A stretch of DNA of 63,028 nt. Origin: Actinoplanes sp. DH11 (GTDB taxonomy: Bacteria; Actinomycetota; Actinomycetes; Mycobacteriales; Micromonosporaceae). The stretch spans positions 1 to 63,028 of the forward strand of contig NZ_JAHWGU010000043.1 of assembly GCF_020873875.1 (NCBI RefSeq), given 5' to 3'. The notes beneath the pieces are model-generated. The model was not told the DNA's origin and ran no database searches. It saw only the letters and a program-made list of their open reading frames with translations. The position numbers and the translations under genes are program-made. The first letter of the stretch is position 1. Every line of letters begins with the position of its first letter. Shown here one piece after another: positions 16,466-25,886 of this stretch.

Positions 16466-16975
16466 ATGCGAGACATGGACGAGTTCTGGCTCCGCCCGCG
16501 GCTGGGGACGGCAACTCGGGACGGCCGGGCGCCGCGGCACTACCTGGTGGCCCTCCAGCATGCGGTACGAACCCTTGACGCCGACCCGGGCTGGCAGCAG
16601 TGGTGGTACGGCTCCGGCCTGCACGGTTGCGAGCTCGGCATAGTAACCGAGGGGCGGCTCGACCACCTTCGTCCCAGCGCCGACATCCGCCGCGTCGACG
16701 ATCACCTGCGCGCCAACTTCACCTGCGAGCTGCCGCCCGTCGGCGCCGACCCGGACGAGTTGGCCAGGCGGGCGACGACCGAGGTACGGACGATGTTCGA
16801 GGTCATCCGTGAGGCGATGGCCCTGCCGGACCTGCCGCCCACCCCGGCGCCCTCCGCATCCCCGGCGGACGCGGACGACGTACCGGTGACCGCGAAGTCG
16901 CTGCCGTCCATTCCGCGCGAGCTGGAGCCCCAGGGGTATTTGACGCTCACCCAGGTACAGGACTTCTTCGGCTGA
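16466..16975 (+). CDS. Hypothetical protein
   Basis: 169 aa, not recognised. It begins MRDMDEFWLRPRLG, has a Trp-rich segment (GWQQWWYGSGLHG) at ~50, a helical middle and a Pro/Ala/Asp-rich stretch near residue 130 before a short conserved-looking end (LEPQGYLTLTQVQDFFG). No signal peptide or membrane helix. Start ATG at 16466; a second in-frame ATG lies at 16475. It follows the palindrome array by about 200 bp. The 220 bp after it hold nothing that I can assign. Confidence 0.55.
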   Translation: MRDMDEFWLRPRLGTATRDGRAPRHYLVALQHAVRTLDADPGWQQWWYGSGLHGCELGIVTEGRLDHLRPSADIRRVDDHLRANFTCELPPVGADPDELARRATTEVRTMFEVIREAMALPDLPPTPAPSASPADADDVPVTAKSLPSIPRELEPQGYLTLTQVQDFFG

Positions 16976-17197
16976 CGCCGGCCTGAACTCCCGCTGCGCC
17001 GCCACCCCCGCCGCCGTGCGACCCCATCCTCGGCGCCGCCACCCCGCCCCGCCCTTTGCGATCTCGGTGCGGCCGGGATATCTCACGCTGGACGCCCCGC
17101 CGACGCCTTCTGCACGTCGCTTTCATCGTGGCTGTGGGCTGTGACAAAAGCGCGAGTGCAGTCCGAAAAGCGCAATTCATCGCATGGCGCAACGGCT

Positions 17198-19216
17198 TCA
17201 GCCGACCTCGCGATCTACGCGCTCCGGGCGGTGGGCGCCCGGCATCCGCTGCCTGGGAACGAAGGGTCCCGCGTCCGGTCCGCCGGCCCGACCTGACTTC
17301 GACCGCTTGCCTGCCTCGGCCGACGGAACCGGCTCCCCCGACGGGTCCCGCTCCCCCGACGGGACCGGCTCCCCCGACGGGTCCCGCTCCCCCGACGGGA
17401 TCGGCTCCCCCGACGGGTCCCGCTCCCCCGACGGGATCGGCTCCGCCGGCGGACGCGGGCCGGGGTCGGGATGCGGCCCATCCCGCGAGGACCCGTCAGG
17501 GCTCGAGGACCCGTCAGGGCTCGAGGACCCGTCAGGGCTCGCTGGCGGCACATGCCGCGAGAACGAATCCGTCCGCGAGCGCGAGCCCGCCTGGGCTGAC
17601 GAGCCGGGCTGAGCGGAGAAGCCGGGCTCAGTGGGGAAGCCGGGCTCAGCGATGGCGCCGGGCTGTGGCGTCGCGGGAAGGGGCGTGACGGGCAGAGGCG
17701 CGGCGGGCAAGGGCGTGACGGGCAGAGGCGCGGCGGGCAGGGGCGTGACGACCACCGCCGCACCGTTCAGGCCGATTGCCGCGTACCGGATGGGGTGCAG
17801 GGTCCGCAGCAGCGCCGCGTGGGTGAGCCCCAGCAGCAGGCAGCCGCCGATCGCGACCGGCACGAAGGTGACCAGGGGTGAGCCGGCGGGGAGGTCGAGG
17901 ATCTGGGGGAGGTCGCGGAGCGCCAGGTAGACCAGGCCACCCAGGGACACAGTGGACAGAACGGGCATGACGAAGCGGGTGGTGACGGGTTCCGGGCCCG
18001 GTGTCCGGTTCAGGTGAAGCAGGGTTGCCAGGGAGGTGAGCAGGAGCAGCAGGAGGATGCTCAGCGCGCCGCCAAGGACGAGCCAGCGGGCGGCGGCCGG
18101 GCCCGGGTCGGCGCCGGCGGCGTACGCGCCGGCGAGGGCGGCGCCGGCGACCAGGGTCTGCGTCAGGGAGGCGGCGCGCGGGGCGGCGGTACGGCGGGCC
18201 GTGTGCCCCAGCACGGCCGGGAGGGTGCCGTCGCGGCCCATGGCGTACAGGTACCGGGCCATCGCGTGGTGCAGCGCCAGGATCCCGGCCAGGACGCCGG
18301 TGACCAGGATCAGCCGGGACAGCGTGATCGCCCACGGCAGCAGGCGTTCGTCGGCGAGGTCGAAGAGGAGTTCGGTGCCGCGGGCGCCGGCGACCGCGGT
18401 GATCCGGCCGGGGCCGGCGGCGACGATCATGGACCAGGTCAGGCCGCCGAGGAGAAGGGCGATCAGGGCCACCGCACCGTACGCCCCGAGCCCTGCCGTC
18501 CGCCGCGGCCGCAGCGTCTCCTCGGCGTAGGCGCCGGTGCTCTCGAAACCGGCGAACGCGAGCACCCCGGCGGCGAGCAGCAGGCCCAGCGCCGGCCGGT
18601 CGAGCGTGCCCGGGCCGCCGATCGTGATCGACTCCGCGGTGATCCGCCCGCCGGCGGGTTGTAGCAGGTTGCTGGCGCCGAGCCCGGCCAGGACGGCGGC
18701 CTCGGCGACCGCGAGCAGCCCGACCACGCCGGCGGCGATCTCGATCCGCATGGTGCCGAGCAGCGCGACGAGGGCCCAGCACGCCGCGGCGGCCGCCCAC
18801 CAGGGCACGGTGACGCCGAACCAGCTCTGCGCGAGGGGTGTGACGGCCGCGCCGGCCAGCGCGTAGAGACCGAACTGGATCGCCTGGTACCCGCCGATCG
18901 CGAGCCAGGCGGCGCACAGGCCGGCGGGCCGGCCCAGGCCGCGGGCGACGTGGGGGTACGCGGCCCCGGCGCCCGGAGCCCGGCGGACCATCGCCGCGTG
19001 ACCGGTGCAGAACAGCATCAGCAGCACGGCCAGGGCCAGGATGCTCAGCGGAACCAGCGGGCCGGCGCCGACGGCGAGGGCGTCCGGGAGGCCGGTGGTG
19101 AGCGTGACGACGGGTGCGGCGGCGGCGAAACCGAAGAAGGTGACGGAGGCCGCACCAAGGCGACCGGGGGCCAGCGCGTACGGCGGATCGTCCTCGGGCA
19201 TGCCCACGGCCTCCAT
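17198..19216 (-). CDS. APC-superfamily amino acid permease with repeat-rich tail
   Basis: 672 aa membrane transporter of the amino acid-polyamine-organocation superfamily. About 12 hydrophobic segments cover residues ~15-500. Family marks include GFAAAAPVVTLTTG near the start, RAPGAGAAYPHVARG, and FAGFESTGAYAEET in helix 6. Beyond residue ~510 is a hydrophilic tail of about 150 residues rich in Pro, Ser and Gly, with an 8-9 residue motif (PSGERDPSGEP) repeated six to eight times and PLPAAPLPVT repeated before it. The tail is probably cytoplasmic and disordered. Start ATG at 19216; divergent from the GGDEF-EAL gene. Substrate unknown. Confidence 0.85.
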   Translation of the reverse strand: MEAVGMPEDDPPYALAPGRLGAASVTFFGFAAAAPVVTLTTGLPDALAVGAGPLVPLSILALAVLLMLFCTGHAAMVRRAPGAGAAYPHVARGLGRPAGLCAAWLAIGGYQAIQFGLYALAGAAVTPLAQSWFGVTVPWWAAAAACWALVALLGTMRIEIAAGVVGLLAVAEAAVLAGLGASNLLQPAGGRITAESITIGGPGTLDRPALGLLLAAGVLAFAGFESTGAYAEETLRPRRTAGLGAYGAVALIALLLGGLTWSMIVAAGPGRITAVAGARGTELLFDLADERLLPWAITLSRLILVTGVLAGILALHHAMARYLYAMGRDGTLPAVLGHTARRTAAPRAASLTQTLVAGAALAGAYAAGADPGPAAARWLVLGGALSILLLLLLTSLATLLHLNRTPGPEPVTTRFVMPVLSTVSLGGLVYLALRDLPQILDLPAGSPLVTFVPVAIGGCLLLGLTHAALLRTLHPIRYAAIGLNGAAVVVTPLPAAPLPVTPLPAAPLPVTPLPATPQPGAIAEPGFPTEPGFSAQPGSSAQAGSRSRTDSFSRHVPPASPDGSSSPDGSSSPDGSSRDGPHPDPGPRPPAEPIPSGERDPSGEPIPSGERDPSGEPVPSGERDPSGEPVPSAEAGKRSKSGRAGGPDAGPFVPRQRMPGAHRPERVDREVG
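17335..17452. repeat. 18-bp coding tandem repeats in permease tail
   Basis: Units such as CTCCCCCGACGGGTCCCG, alternating with GACGGGATCGG variants, repeat about six times inside the 3' end of the permease gene. They keep the frame, so they lengthen the protein tail rather than break it. Confidence 0.8.
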
Positions 19217-19363
19217 TCCAAGCGCACGAGCCCCACATGCGCAACACTGGGTAGCCAGCCATTGACCGTTCGTGACCAGGTTGGCACGAAGCGCCATGCC
19301 AAGCCGGCACGAAGCAACAGCACTTTTCCTCAACTGGGCGGCACCACCGCCGACTCCAACCAC

Positions 19364-21637
19364 GTGCTCGCTACTCAGCAACTGACGGACTTCCTGACCG
19401 TCGTCGCGGACCGGCCCGACCAGGCCGCTGCGCAGCATGCCGCCGTGGAGTGCGCGGCACGCGCGCTCGATGCCGACCTCGCCGTGCTGGTGGTCGACGG
19501 TGGTGTGGCCGCGGTCGTCGGGTTGCCGGCCGACGCGGTGCCCGCCTACGCCATCGGCCAGGTCGCGGCGGGCCGGCTCAGCTCGCTGACGATCGGCGCC
19601 GAGGTCTTCACGGTGACGCACGCCCCGATCGGCGGGGACTCCCCCGGCGCCCTGGTGCTCGGGCGACGGACCACCGCGTTCACGATCGAGGAGATCTGCC
19701 TGCTTCGCGGCATGGCGCAGGTGCTGGAGCTCAGCCTCCAGGCGTTGCAGCTGGTCGAGGCGGAGCGCCGGCAGGCCGCGGAGCACGGCCGGCTGATCGA
19801 CTCACTGCAACGCCGGCAGCGCCTCTTCGACGAGCTCAGTACGGTGCAGCGGGCAATCGCCCGGCGCGAGCCGCTGGCCCGGTTGCTGAACATGGTCACC
19901 GAGTCGGCCGCCGAGCTGATGGACGTCGAGATGGCCGGCCTGATCGTGCTCGACGCCGATGACCCGGGCCGAGCCGGCCTGGTCGCCTCGTACGGCATCC
20001 CGGACGAGACCGCGGCCCGCATGCAGCACCTGCCCGTCGCCGCGCTCGGTGCCGCCGGCCTGGCGATCATGGGGGACGAGCTGGTCGCGGTGGACGACTA
20101 CGCGAGCTCGCCGATCGCCGTGCCGGAGGTGGTGCGGGCGAAGCTGAAGAGCCTGATGGCGCTACCGGTGCACGAGAACGGCGTGGTCGTCGGTGCGATG
20201 TTCGTCGGCTCGCACACCCGGATGCGCGAATGGGACAAGCCGTCGCAGGAGATCCTTGAGGCCTTCGCCGAGCACGTCAGCCTCGCGATCACCGACTCGC
20301 GGACGCTGCGCGAGATGAGCCACGACTTCCACGACTCGCTGACCGGGCTGGCCAGCCGCACGCTGTTCATGACGCGGGCCGAGAGCGCGTTCGCGACCAC
20401 CCGGTCCGGCGGGGTGGCGGCGCTGCTCGTCGACCTGGACCGGTTCAAGGTGATCAACGACGCGCTCGGGCACAAGCAGGGCGACCGGCTGCTGGCCGCG
20501 GTCGCCGACCGGATCCGGGACTGCCTGCGCGCCGACGACACCGCGGCCCGGCTCGGTGGTGACGAGTTCGCCGTGCTGCTGCCGGACGTCGCGGGTGTGG
20601 ACACGGCCCTTCCGGTCGCCCGCCGGATCGTCACGGCGATGCGGGAGCCGTTCGACCTGGACGGCCGGGAGACGTTCGTGACGTGCAGTGTCGGCGTCGG
20701 GTACGGGCGGGCCGGCTCGGAGGACGCCCAGGAACTGCTGGTCCGGGCCGACCTGGCGATGTTCGAGGCGAAGAAGCAGGGCAAGGACCAGTTCGCGGCG
20801 TTCGACCCGGCGATGCGGGAGTCCTTCCAGAAGCACCTGGAGATGGAGGCCGACCTGCGCCGGGCGGTGCTGCGGCACGAGTTCCAGCTGCGGTTCCAGC
20901 CGATCGTGCGGCTCCGCACCGGTGACATCTCGGGTCTGGAGGCGCTGGTCCGGTGGCAGCACCCGGAGCGCGGGATGATCCCTCCGCTGGACTTCATCCC
21001 GCTCGCCGAGGAGACCGGCATGATCGTGCCGATCGGCGAGTGGGTGCTGCGGGAGGCGTGCCGGCAGGCGGCCGGCTGGAACGCGCGCCGGGACGGGCTG
21101 CCGCCGCTGACGGTCAGCGTGAACCTCTCCGCGGTGCAGTTGGACCGGGCCGACCTGCCGGACGTGGTGCGCTCGGCGCTGGACGAGAGCGGCCTGCCGG
21201 CGAGTTGCCTGGTGATCGAGCTGACCGAGTCGCTGATCGTGGATCACCGGCCGGAGACGCTGCGCCGGTTGACGGCGATCAAGGCGCTGGGCGTCCGGCT
21301 GGCGATCGACGACTTCGGCACCGGGTACTCCTCGCTGGCGTACCTGCGCCGGTTCCCGGTGGACATCATCAAGATCGACAAGTCGTTCGTCGACGAGGTG
21401 GGCGACGTGCCGGCGGCGGCCGCGCTGACCCACGGGATCATCCAGCTCGGACAGGCCCTGCAACTCTCCACGATCGCCGAGGGGATCGAGGATCTCGACC
21501 AGCTGACCGAGCTCACCGATGGCAACTGCGAGCTCGGACAGGGGTACTACTTCGCCGAACCGCTCACCACGGCCGGCATGGACGAGCTCCTCTTCCCGGC
21601 GCAGGGAGAGCAAGCGGGAGAACGAGCCGGAAAATGA
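19364..21637 (+). CDS. GAF-GGDEF-EAL cyclic-di-GMP turnover protein
   Basis: 757 aa bifunctional signalling enzyme. Domains in order: an N-terminal sensor region, a GAF domain (~170-320), a GGDEF diguanylate cyclase (~330-490) with intact LGGDEFAVLL and the RxxD-like part of its I-site not obvious, and an EAL phosphodiesterase (~510-750) with LEALVRWQHPE, VSVNLSAVQL, DDFGTGYSSL and an EGIE loop. Both catalytic motifs look complete, so synthesis or breakdown of c-di-GMP are both possible. No membrane helices. The GTG at 19364 is my start, but no clear ribosome site is seen. Divergent from the permease gene. Confidence 0.9.
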   Translation: MLATQQLTDFLTVVADRPDQAAAQHAAVECAARALDADLAVLVVDGGVAAVVGLPADAVPAYAIGQVAAGRLSSLTIGAEVFTVTHAPIGGDSPGALVLGRRTTAFTIEEICLLRGMAQVLELSLQALQLVEAERRQAAEHGRLIDSLQRRQRLFDELSTVQRAIARREPLARLLNMVTESAAELMDVEMAGLIVLDADDPGRAGLVASYGIPDETAARMQHLPVAALGAAGLAIMGDELVAVDDYASSPIAVPEVVRAKLKSLMALPVHENGVVVGAMFVGSHTRMREWDKPSQEILEAFAEHVSLAITDSRTLREMSHDFHDSLTGLASRTLFMTRAESAFATTRSGGVAALLVDLDRFKVINDALGHKQGDRLLAAVADRIRDCLRADDTAARLGGDEFAVLLPDVAGVDTALPVARRIVTAMREPFDLDGRETFVTCSVGVGYGRAGSEDAQELLVRADLAMFEAKKQGKDQFAAFDPAMRESFQKHLEMEADLRRAVLRHEFQLRFQPIVRLRTGDISGLEALVRWQHPERGMIPPLDFIPLAEETGMIVPIGEWVLREACRQAAGWNARRDGLPPLTVSVNLSAVQLDRADLPDVVRSALDESGLPASCLVIELTESLIVDHRPETLRRLTAIKALGVRLAIDDFGTGYSSLAYLRRFPVDIIKIDKSFVDEVGDVPAAAALTHGIIQLGQALQLSTIAEGIEDLDQLTELTDGNCELGQGYYFAEPLTTAGMDELLFPAQGEQAGERAGK

Positions 21638-21799
21638 GCAGGCGAGCGCGGAGACCCGTACCCGATGAGGGTGCGCAACGCCCGGCACCGCCCGGCGGTG
21701 ATGGGGGTTTCCCTGTTGGACCGCCGAAATTGTCTGTGACGTAGATCCCCGCAAGCTCCGGTTCCCCTGTGCTTCACGTCCGGGGTCGAAGTTTTGTCC

Positions 21800-22861
21800 A
21801 TGGACGTTCTACTGACCGTCGTAGTGCCGGTCTACGCGGTCGAGGGCTACCTGTACCAGTGCCTCGAGTCGATTCGTGCCGGGCTGACCGCCGAGGAGAA
21901 CTCACAGGTCGAGGTGATCGCGGTCGACGACGCGTCGCCGGACGCCTGCGGGGCGATGCTGGACGGGTACGCCGCCCGCCACGGTGATCTGCGGGTCCTG
22001 CACCTCTCCAGCAACGTGGGGCTGGGCCTGGCCCGCAACGCCGGGCTGGTCGAGGCACGCGGGAAGTACGTCTGGTTCGTGGACAGCGACGACTGGCTGC
22101 CGTCCGGTTCGGTCCGCGCGGTGCTGGACAGGTTGCGCGAGACCGAGCCCGACGTGCTGCTCGTCGACCACCTGCGGGTGCACGAGAACGGCCGCCTGGA
22201 GACCGACGCCAGTTCACCGCTGCTGCGCGGCCCGGCCACATGCGAGAACCTCCTCGGGGTGCAGCACACGGCCTGGAACCGGGTGATGCGCCGCGACTTC
22301 CTCACCAAGCACGACCTGCGGTTCCCCGCCGGGTGGTACGAGGACGTGCCGTTCAGCACCCCGGTCCTGATCGCCGCCGAGCGCGTCGAGGTGCTGGACC
22401 GGGTCTGTTACCACTACCGGGTGGGCCGGTTCGGAGCGATCACCGCGACCCGCAGCGAGCGGCACTTCGAGGCGTTCGAGCAGTGGAACCGGGTGCACGA
22501 GTGGCTCGACGGCGTCGGGGCCGAGCCGTGGCTGCGTACCCGGGTGTTCACCTTGATGATCAGTCACCTGCTGGTGGTCGCCGGCAACGACGCCCGGGTG
22601 CACCCGAGCCGCCGCCGGTCCTTCTTCCGCAAGATCGCCGGGCTGTACCGGCGGCACCGGCCGGAGGGCTACCAGCCACCCGCCGGCACCCCGGGGATCA
22701 AGCACCGGCTGGTCGCGATGAACAGCTACGCGATGTACGCCGCCCTGCGCTCGGGTTACCGGATCGCGGGATTGCGGCGCCGATCCACCGAACGGACACC
22801 TGTGGTTTCCCCGGACCTCCCCTCTGCGCCACAGGCGGTCCAAACCACATCCCTACGTTGA
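21800..22861 (+). CDS. Family 2 glycosyltransferase
   Basis: 353 aa inverting GT-A glycosyltransferase. LTVVVPVYAVEGYL is the nucleotide-binding start, VIAVDDASPDACG carries the first Asp pair, and WFVDSDDWL is the DxD metal site. GWYEDVPFSTPV matches the acceptor-side ED motif. The C-terminal third is basic and lacks membrane helices. ATG at 21800 chosen; a TTG two codons upstream is possible. It ends 4 bp before pseH and is the first gene of surface-glycan operon 1, so it probably transfers a sugar of the same polymer. Donor unknown. Confidence 0.9.
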   Translation: MDVLLTVVVPVYAVEGYLYQCLESIRAGLTAEENSQVEVIAVDDASPDACGAMLDGYAARHGDLRVLHLSSNVGLGLARNAGLVEARGKYVWFVDSDDWLPSGSVRAVLDRLRETEPDVLLVDHLRVHENGRLETDASSPLLRGPATCENLLGVQHTAWNRVMRRDFLTKHDLRFPAGWYEDVPFSTPVLIAAERVEVLDRVCYHYRVGRFGAITATRSERHFEAFEQWNRVHEWLDGVGAEPWLRTRVFTLMISHLLVVAGNDARVHPSRRRSFFRKIAGLYRRHRPEGYQPPAGTPGIKHRLVAMNSYAMYAALRSGYRIAGLRRRSTERTPVVSPDLPSAPQAVQTTSLR

Positions 22862-22865
22862 CGGC

Positions 22866-23315
22866 GTGCTTCGTCCCGCCCGTGACTCCGACCGTGACCT
22901 CGTGCTGGGGTGGCGCAACCACCCCGCGGTGCGAGCGGTCAGCCTCACCACCCATGAGATCCAGCCCGCCGAGCACGCCGCCTGGTGGGCGGCCCGCAGC
23001 GGCACCGTCCTGATCTACGAGGAGGACGGCATCCCGGCCGGGGTGGTGATCTTCAACGGGAACACGTGGTCGTTCTACCTCGACACCGAAGGACTCGGCC
23101 CCCGGCTCCTGCCGGCCTGGATGCGCCTCGAGAAGGAGGCCGTCGAGTACGCGTTCGGCACGCTCGGCCTCGAGACGCTGGGCGGCGAGACGCTCGCCGA
23201 GAACAAGCAGGTTCTCGCGCTCCACCGGCGCTTCGGCTTCCGGGAGACGCGCAGATACGAACGCATCGTCGACGGGGTGCCGAAGACGGTCGTCTGGACA
23301 GAGAGAGCGAAATGA
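22866..23315 (+). CDS. pseH: UDP-4-amino-sugar N-acetyltransferase (PseH-like)
   Basis: 149 aa GNAT-fold protein. The opening LRPARDSDRDLVLGWRNHPA and the TTHEIQPAEHAAWW segment are typical of PseH, which acetylates N-4 of UDP-4-amino-4,6-dideoxy-AltNAc in pseudaminic acid synthesis. The acetyl-CoA loop region (GLGPRLLPAWMRLEKEAVEY) and the C-terminal HRRFGFRETRR are visible. GTG start at 22866. Its stop overlaps the pseI start (ATGA), so translation is coupled. The remaining pathway genes except pseI are in the second operon at 43.8-50.0 kb. Confidence 0.85.
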   Translation: MLRPARDSDRDLVLGWRNHPAVRAVSLTTHEIQPAEHAAWWAARSGTVLIYEEDGIPAGVVIFNGNTWSFYLDTEGLGPRLLPAWMRLEKEAVEYAFGTLGLETLGGETLAENKQVLALHRRFGFRETRRYERIVDGVPKTVVWTERAK

Positions 23316-24328
23316 GCAATTCGAAGCCGTACATCGTCGCGGAGATGTCGGGCAACCACAACGGTTCGCTCGACCGGGCACTGCAGCTGGTGGACGCCGC
23401 CGCCGATGCCGGGGCCGACGCCATCAAGATCCAGACGTACACCGCGGACACCCTGACCGTGGACGTGAAGCACCCGCGCTTCCAGCTGTCCAAGGGTCAC
23501 GAGCTCTGGGGTGGTGAGTACCTCTACGACCTCTACACCCGCGCGCACACCCCGTGGGACTGGCACGCGCCGATCTTCGAGCGCGCCCGGGAGCGGGGCA
23601 TCGCCGCGTTCTCCAGCCCGTTCGACCCGACCGCGGTCGACCTGCTGGAGAAGCTGGACGCCCCGATGTACAAGATCGCGTCCTCCGAGATCACCGACCT
23701 GCCGCTGATCCGCCTCGCCGCGTCGACCGGCAAGCCGATCATCATCTCCACCGGCATGGCGACGCTCAAGGAGATCACCGCGGCGGTCGACGCGGCGCAG
23801 AGCGCCGGCGCCACCGACATCACCGTGCTGAGCTGCACGGCGTCCTACCCGGCCCCGCCCGAGCACACCAACCTGCGGCGCATCCCGGTGCTGGCCGAGG
23901 CGCTGCGGCTGCCGATCGGGCTGAGCGACCACACGCTCGGGATCGGAGTCCCGATCGCCGCGGTCGCGCTCGGCGCCGTGCTGATCGAGAAGCACGTCAC
24001 GCTCAGCCGCACCGACGGTGGCGTGGACTCGGCCTTCTCGCTCGAACCCGCGGAACTGGCCGCGCTCGTGGTGGAATCGGAACGGGCCTGGCAGTCGCTC
24101 GGCACCACCACCATCGGCCCGACCGAGGCCGAGAAGGAGGGGCTGCGGTTCCGTCGCTCCCTCTACGTCGTCGAGGACGTGGTGGCCGGCGAGCCGGTCA
24201 CCGAGAAGAACGTCCGGTCCATCCGTCCCACCGGCGGCCTCGAACCGGACGCCATCGGCTCCGTGCTGGGTCGCGTCTTCCGGTCGGACGCCGCCAAGGG
24301 AACACCGCTCACCTGGGATCTGGTCTGA
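23312..24328 (+). CDS. pseI: Pseudaminic acid synthase
   Basis: 338 aa NeuB-type enzyme that condenses phosphoenolpyruvate with 2,4-diacetamido-2,4,6-trideoxy-altrose to give pseudaminic acid. IVAEMSGNHNGSL opens the TIM barrel, IKIQTYTADT follows, then IISTGMATLKE, GLSDHTLGIG and the PseI-typical LSRTDGGVDSAFSLEP. The C-terminal SAF/antifreeze-like domain (~280-338) includes RFRRSLYVVEDV. These motifs fit PseI better than LegI or sialate NeuB. The ATG overlaps the pseH stop. The next gene starts 2 bp after its stop. Confidence 0.92.
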   Translation: MSNSKPYIVAEMSGNHNGSLDRALQLVDAAADAGADAIKIQTYTADTLTVDVKHPRFQLSKGHELWGGEYLYDLYTRAHTPWDWHAPIFERARERGIAAFSSPFDPTAVDLLEKLDAPMYKIASSEITDLPLIRLAASTGKPIIISTGMATLKEITAAVDAAQSAGATDITVLSCTASYPAPPEHTNLRRIPVLAEALRLPIGLSDHTLGIGVPIAAVALGAVLIEKHVTLSRTDGGVDSAFSLEPAELAALVVESERAWQSLGTTTIGPTEAEKEGLRFRRSLYVVEDVVAGEPVTEKNVRSIRPTGGLEPDAIGSVLGRVFRSDAAKGTPLTWDLV

Positions 24329-24329
24329 C

Positions 24330-25886
24330 GTGTGGCTGCAGGCTAACAAGCAGGAGTGGAAACACTTCCTCACCGCTGCCGAAGTCTTCTGGCAGAAGAA
24401 CCTCACCCCGGCCACCGACGACGCGGTGATCCTGGTCGAGGCGTTCCACCAGGACCTGCGCGTCACCCTGCGCAACCTGGCGGTCGCCAACGCGATCCGG
24501 CGGATCCGGCCGGCGAAGCTGGTCGTCCTCACCGGCGTCGAGGAGTCCTGGCAGAAGACGCTGTGGCAGGGCTTCGACGTGGCGGCGGTCCGGGAACTCG
24601 CCCACGCCTACGGCGCGCACGAGACGATCGACGTCTGGGAGATCGTGCGCCGGGCGGACCGCAAGCCCACCTTCGACACCTCGAGCTACGTCGCCGCGAC
24701 CGACGCGCGCCTCGCGAAACTGCCGCGGCTGCGGACCCAGCCCCCGGCGGAGCGGCAGCGGTACGGTGACAGCCTCGCCGCCTTCTACGAGGAGCAGTTC
24801 CGGCAGAACGTGCTCGCGCTGGTCACCAGCCACGTCGACTACGACCAGTGGGGCCTGGCCGTGGAGGTCGCGCGCCGCGGGGCGGTGCCGGTCATCCACA
24901 CCCAGCAGACCGGGTGCCTCAAGGCGTACGCGCTCTTCCCCGAACACGACACGCACACCGGCACGTTCCGCGAGGAACTGACCCGGCAGATCGCCGACGT
25001 GTTCGAGACCAAGCTCTGGCCCCGCCGCGAGGAACTGCACCGGGCCACCGAGCTGATCGCCTGGCGGGCCAAGGTGAACCTGGGCCGGCCCAGCTGGTGG
25101 CGCGGCGGCGCGGCCGCCTCGGTCGACCTGAACAACCCGGCCGAACGGGCCGTGCTGCGCACCCACACGGCCGCCCGGTTCGGTTTCGACCCGGAGAAGC
25201 CGATCGTCGCGGTCTTCAACCACGCCGTGTCCGACGCGCTCGGCACCAACCGGGAACTGTTCCCCAGCCTCGCCGACTGGTTCACCGACACCGCGGCCTT
25301 CGCGGCCGGTCGCGACGACGCGCAGTGGCTGTTCCTGGACCACCCGAGCCAGGCGCTCTACGACTCCAGCGGCTTCTTCGGCAACCTGGCCAAGGAGCAC
25401 CGCCCGGCACGTCACCTGGTCTTCAAGCCGAGTGCGGCGATCAGCAAGAACGCGCTCTGGAGCCTCACCGACCTCGGTGTCACGGTGCGGGGCAGTGTCA
25501 GCAACGAGCTGCCGGCGTACGGCATCCCGGTCGTCCAGGCCGGCTGGTCCGAGTGGAGCTCCTGCGGTCTGTCCACGGTGGTCGACTCGACGGACGCCTA
25601 CTTCAAGACGCTCGACGAGAGCATCACCGCCCTGCGCGACGGCGCGTCGCTGGTCACCGAGGAGCAGGTGCGCCGGGCCCGGCTCTGGCTGTGGCTCTAC
25701 CGCAGCGGCGCCGACGTGGTCACCCCGCACGTGCCGCAGTGGGAGGTGTGGCCGGCGAACACCCTGCTGAAGACGGTACGGGCGACGTTCCGGCACATCG
25801 AGAGCGACGCCGACCCGCTGTTCGAGACCGTCGAGCGGATGTGGACGCGGCGCGAGCCGATGCTCACCCGGACCGACCTCTCATGA
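24330..25886 (+). CDS. GT-B-like surface polysaccharide glycosyltransferase (putative)
   Basis: 518 aa, cytoplasmic. No exact family recognised. The C-terminal half has a pattern seen in capsule and CDP-glycerol-type GT-B transferases: LVFKPSAAISKNA, then VTVRGSVSNELPAYGIPVVQ, where a Ser-Asn-Glu-Leu segment would bind the donor phosphate. The N-terminal half (LVEAFHQDLRVTLRNLAVAN, VIHTQQTGCLKAYALFPE) looks like the acceptor side. GTG start at 24330 directly after pseI. Its stop overlaps the next start (ATGA). Its place after pseI makes a nonulosonic acid transferase plausible, but that is inference. Confidence 0.6.
   Translation: MWLQANKQEWKHFLTAAEVFWQKNLTPATDDAVILVEAFHQDLRVTLRNLAVANAIRRIRPAKLVVLTGVEESWQKTLWQGFDVAAVRELAHAYGAHETIDVWEIVRRADRKPTFDTSSYVAATDARLAKLPRLRTQPPAERQRYGDSLAAFYEEQFRQNVLALVTSHVDYDQWGLAVEVARRGAVPVIHTQQTGCLKAYALFPEHDTHTGTFREELTRQIADVFETKLWPRREELHRATELIAWRAKVNLGRPSWWRGGAAASVDLNNPAERAVLRTHTAARFGFDPEKPIVAVFNHAVSDALGTNRELFPSLADWFTDTAAFAAGRDDAQWLFLDHPSQALYDSSGFFGNLAKEHRPARHLVFKPSAAISKNALWSLTDLGVTVRGSVSNELPAYGIPVVQAGWSEWSSCGLSTVVDSTDAYFKTLDESITALRDGASLVTEEQVRRARLWLWLYRSGADVVTPHVPQWEVWPANTLLKTVRATFRHIESDADPLFETVERMWTRREPMLTRTDLS

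Noticed and set aside
17056..17690. Plus-strand open frames with PTGPAPPTG repeats
   Set aside because: They mirror the repeat-coding 3' end of the permease gene on the minus strand.
22985..24330. N-terminal extension of pseI starting inside pseH
   Set aside because: The ATG at 23312 overlaps the pseH stop and matches the normal start of PseI. The extension is a shadow of pseH.
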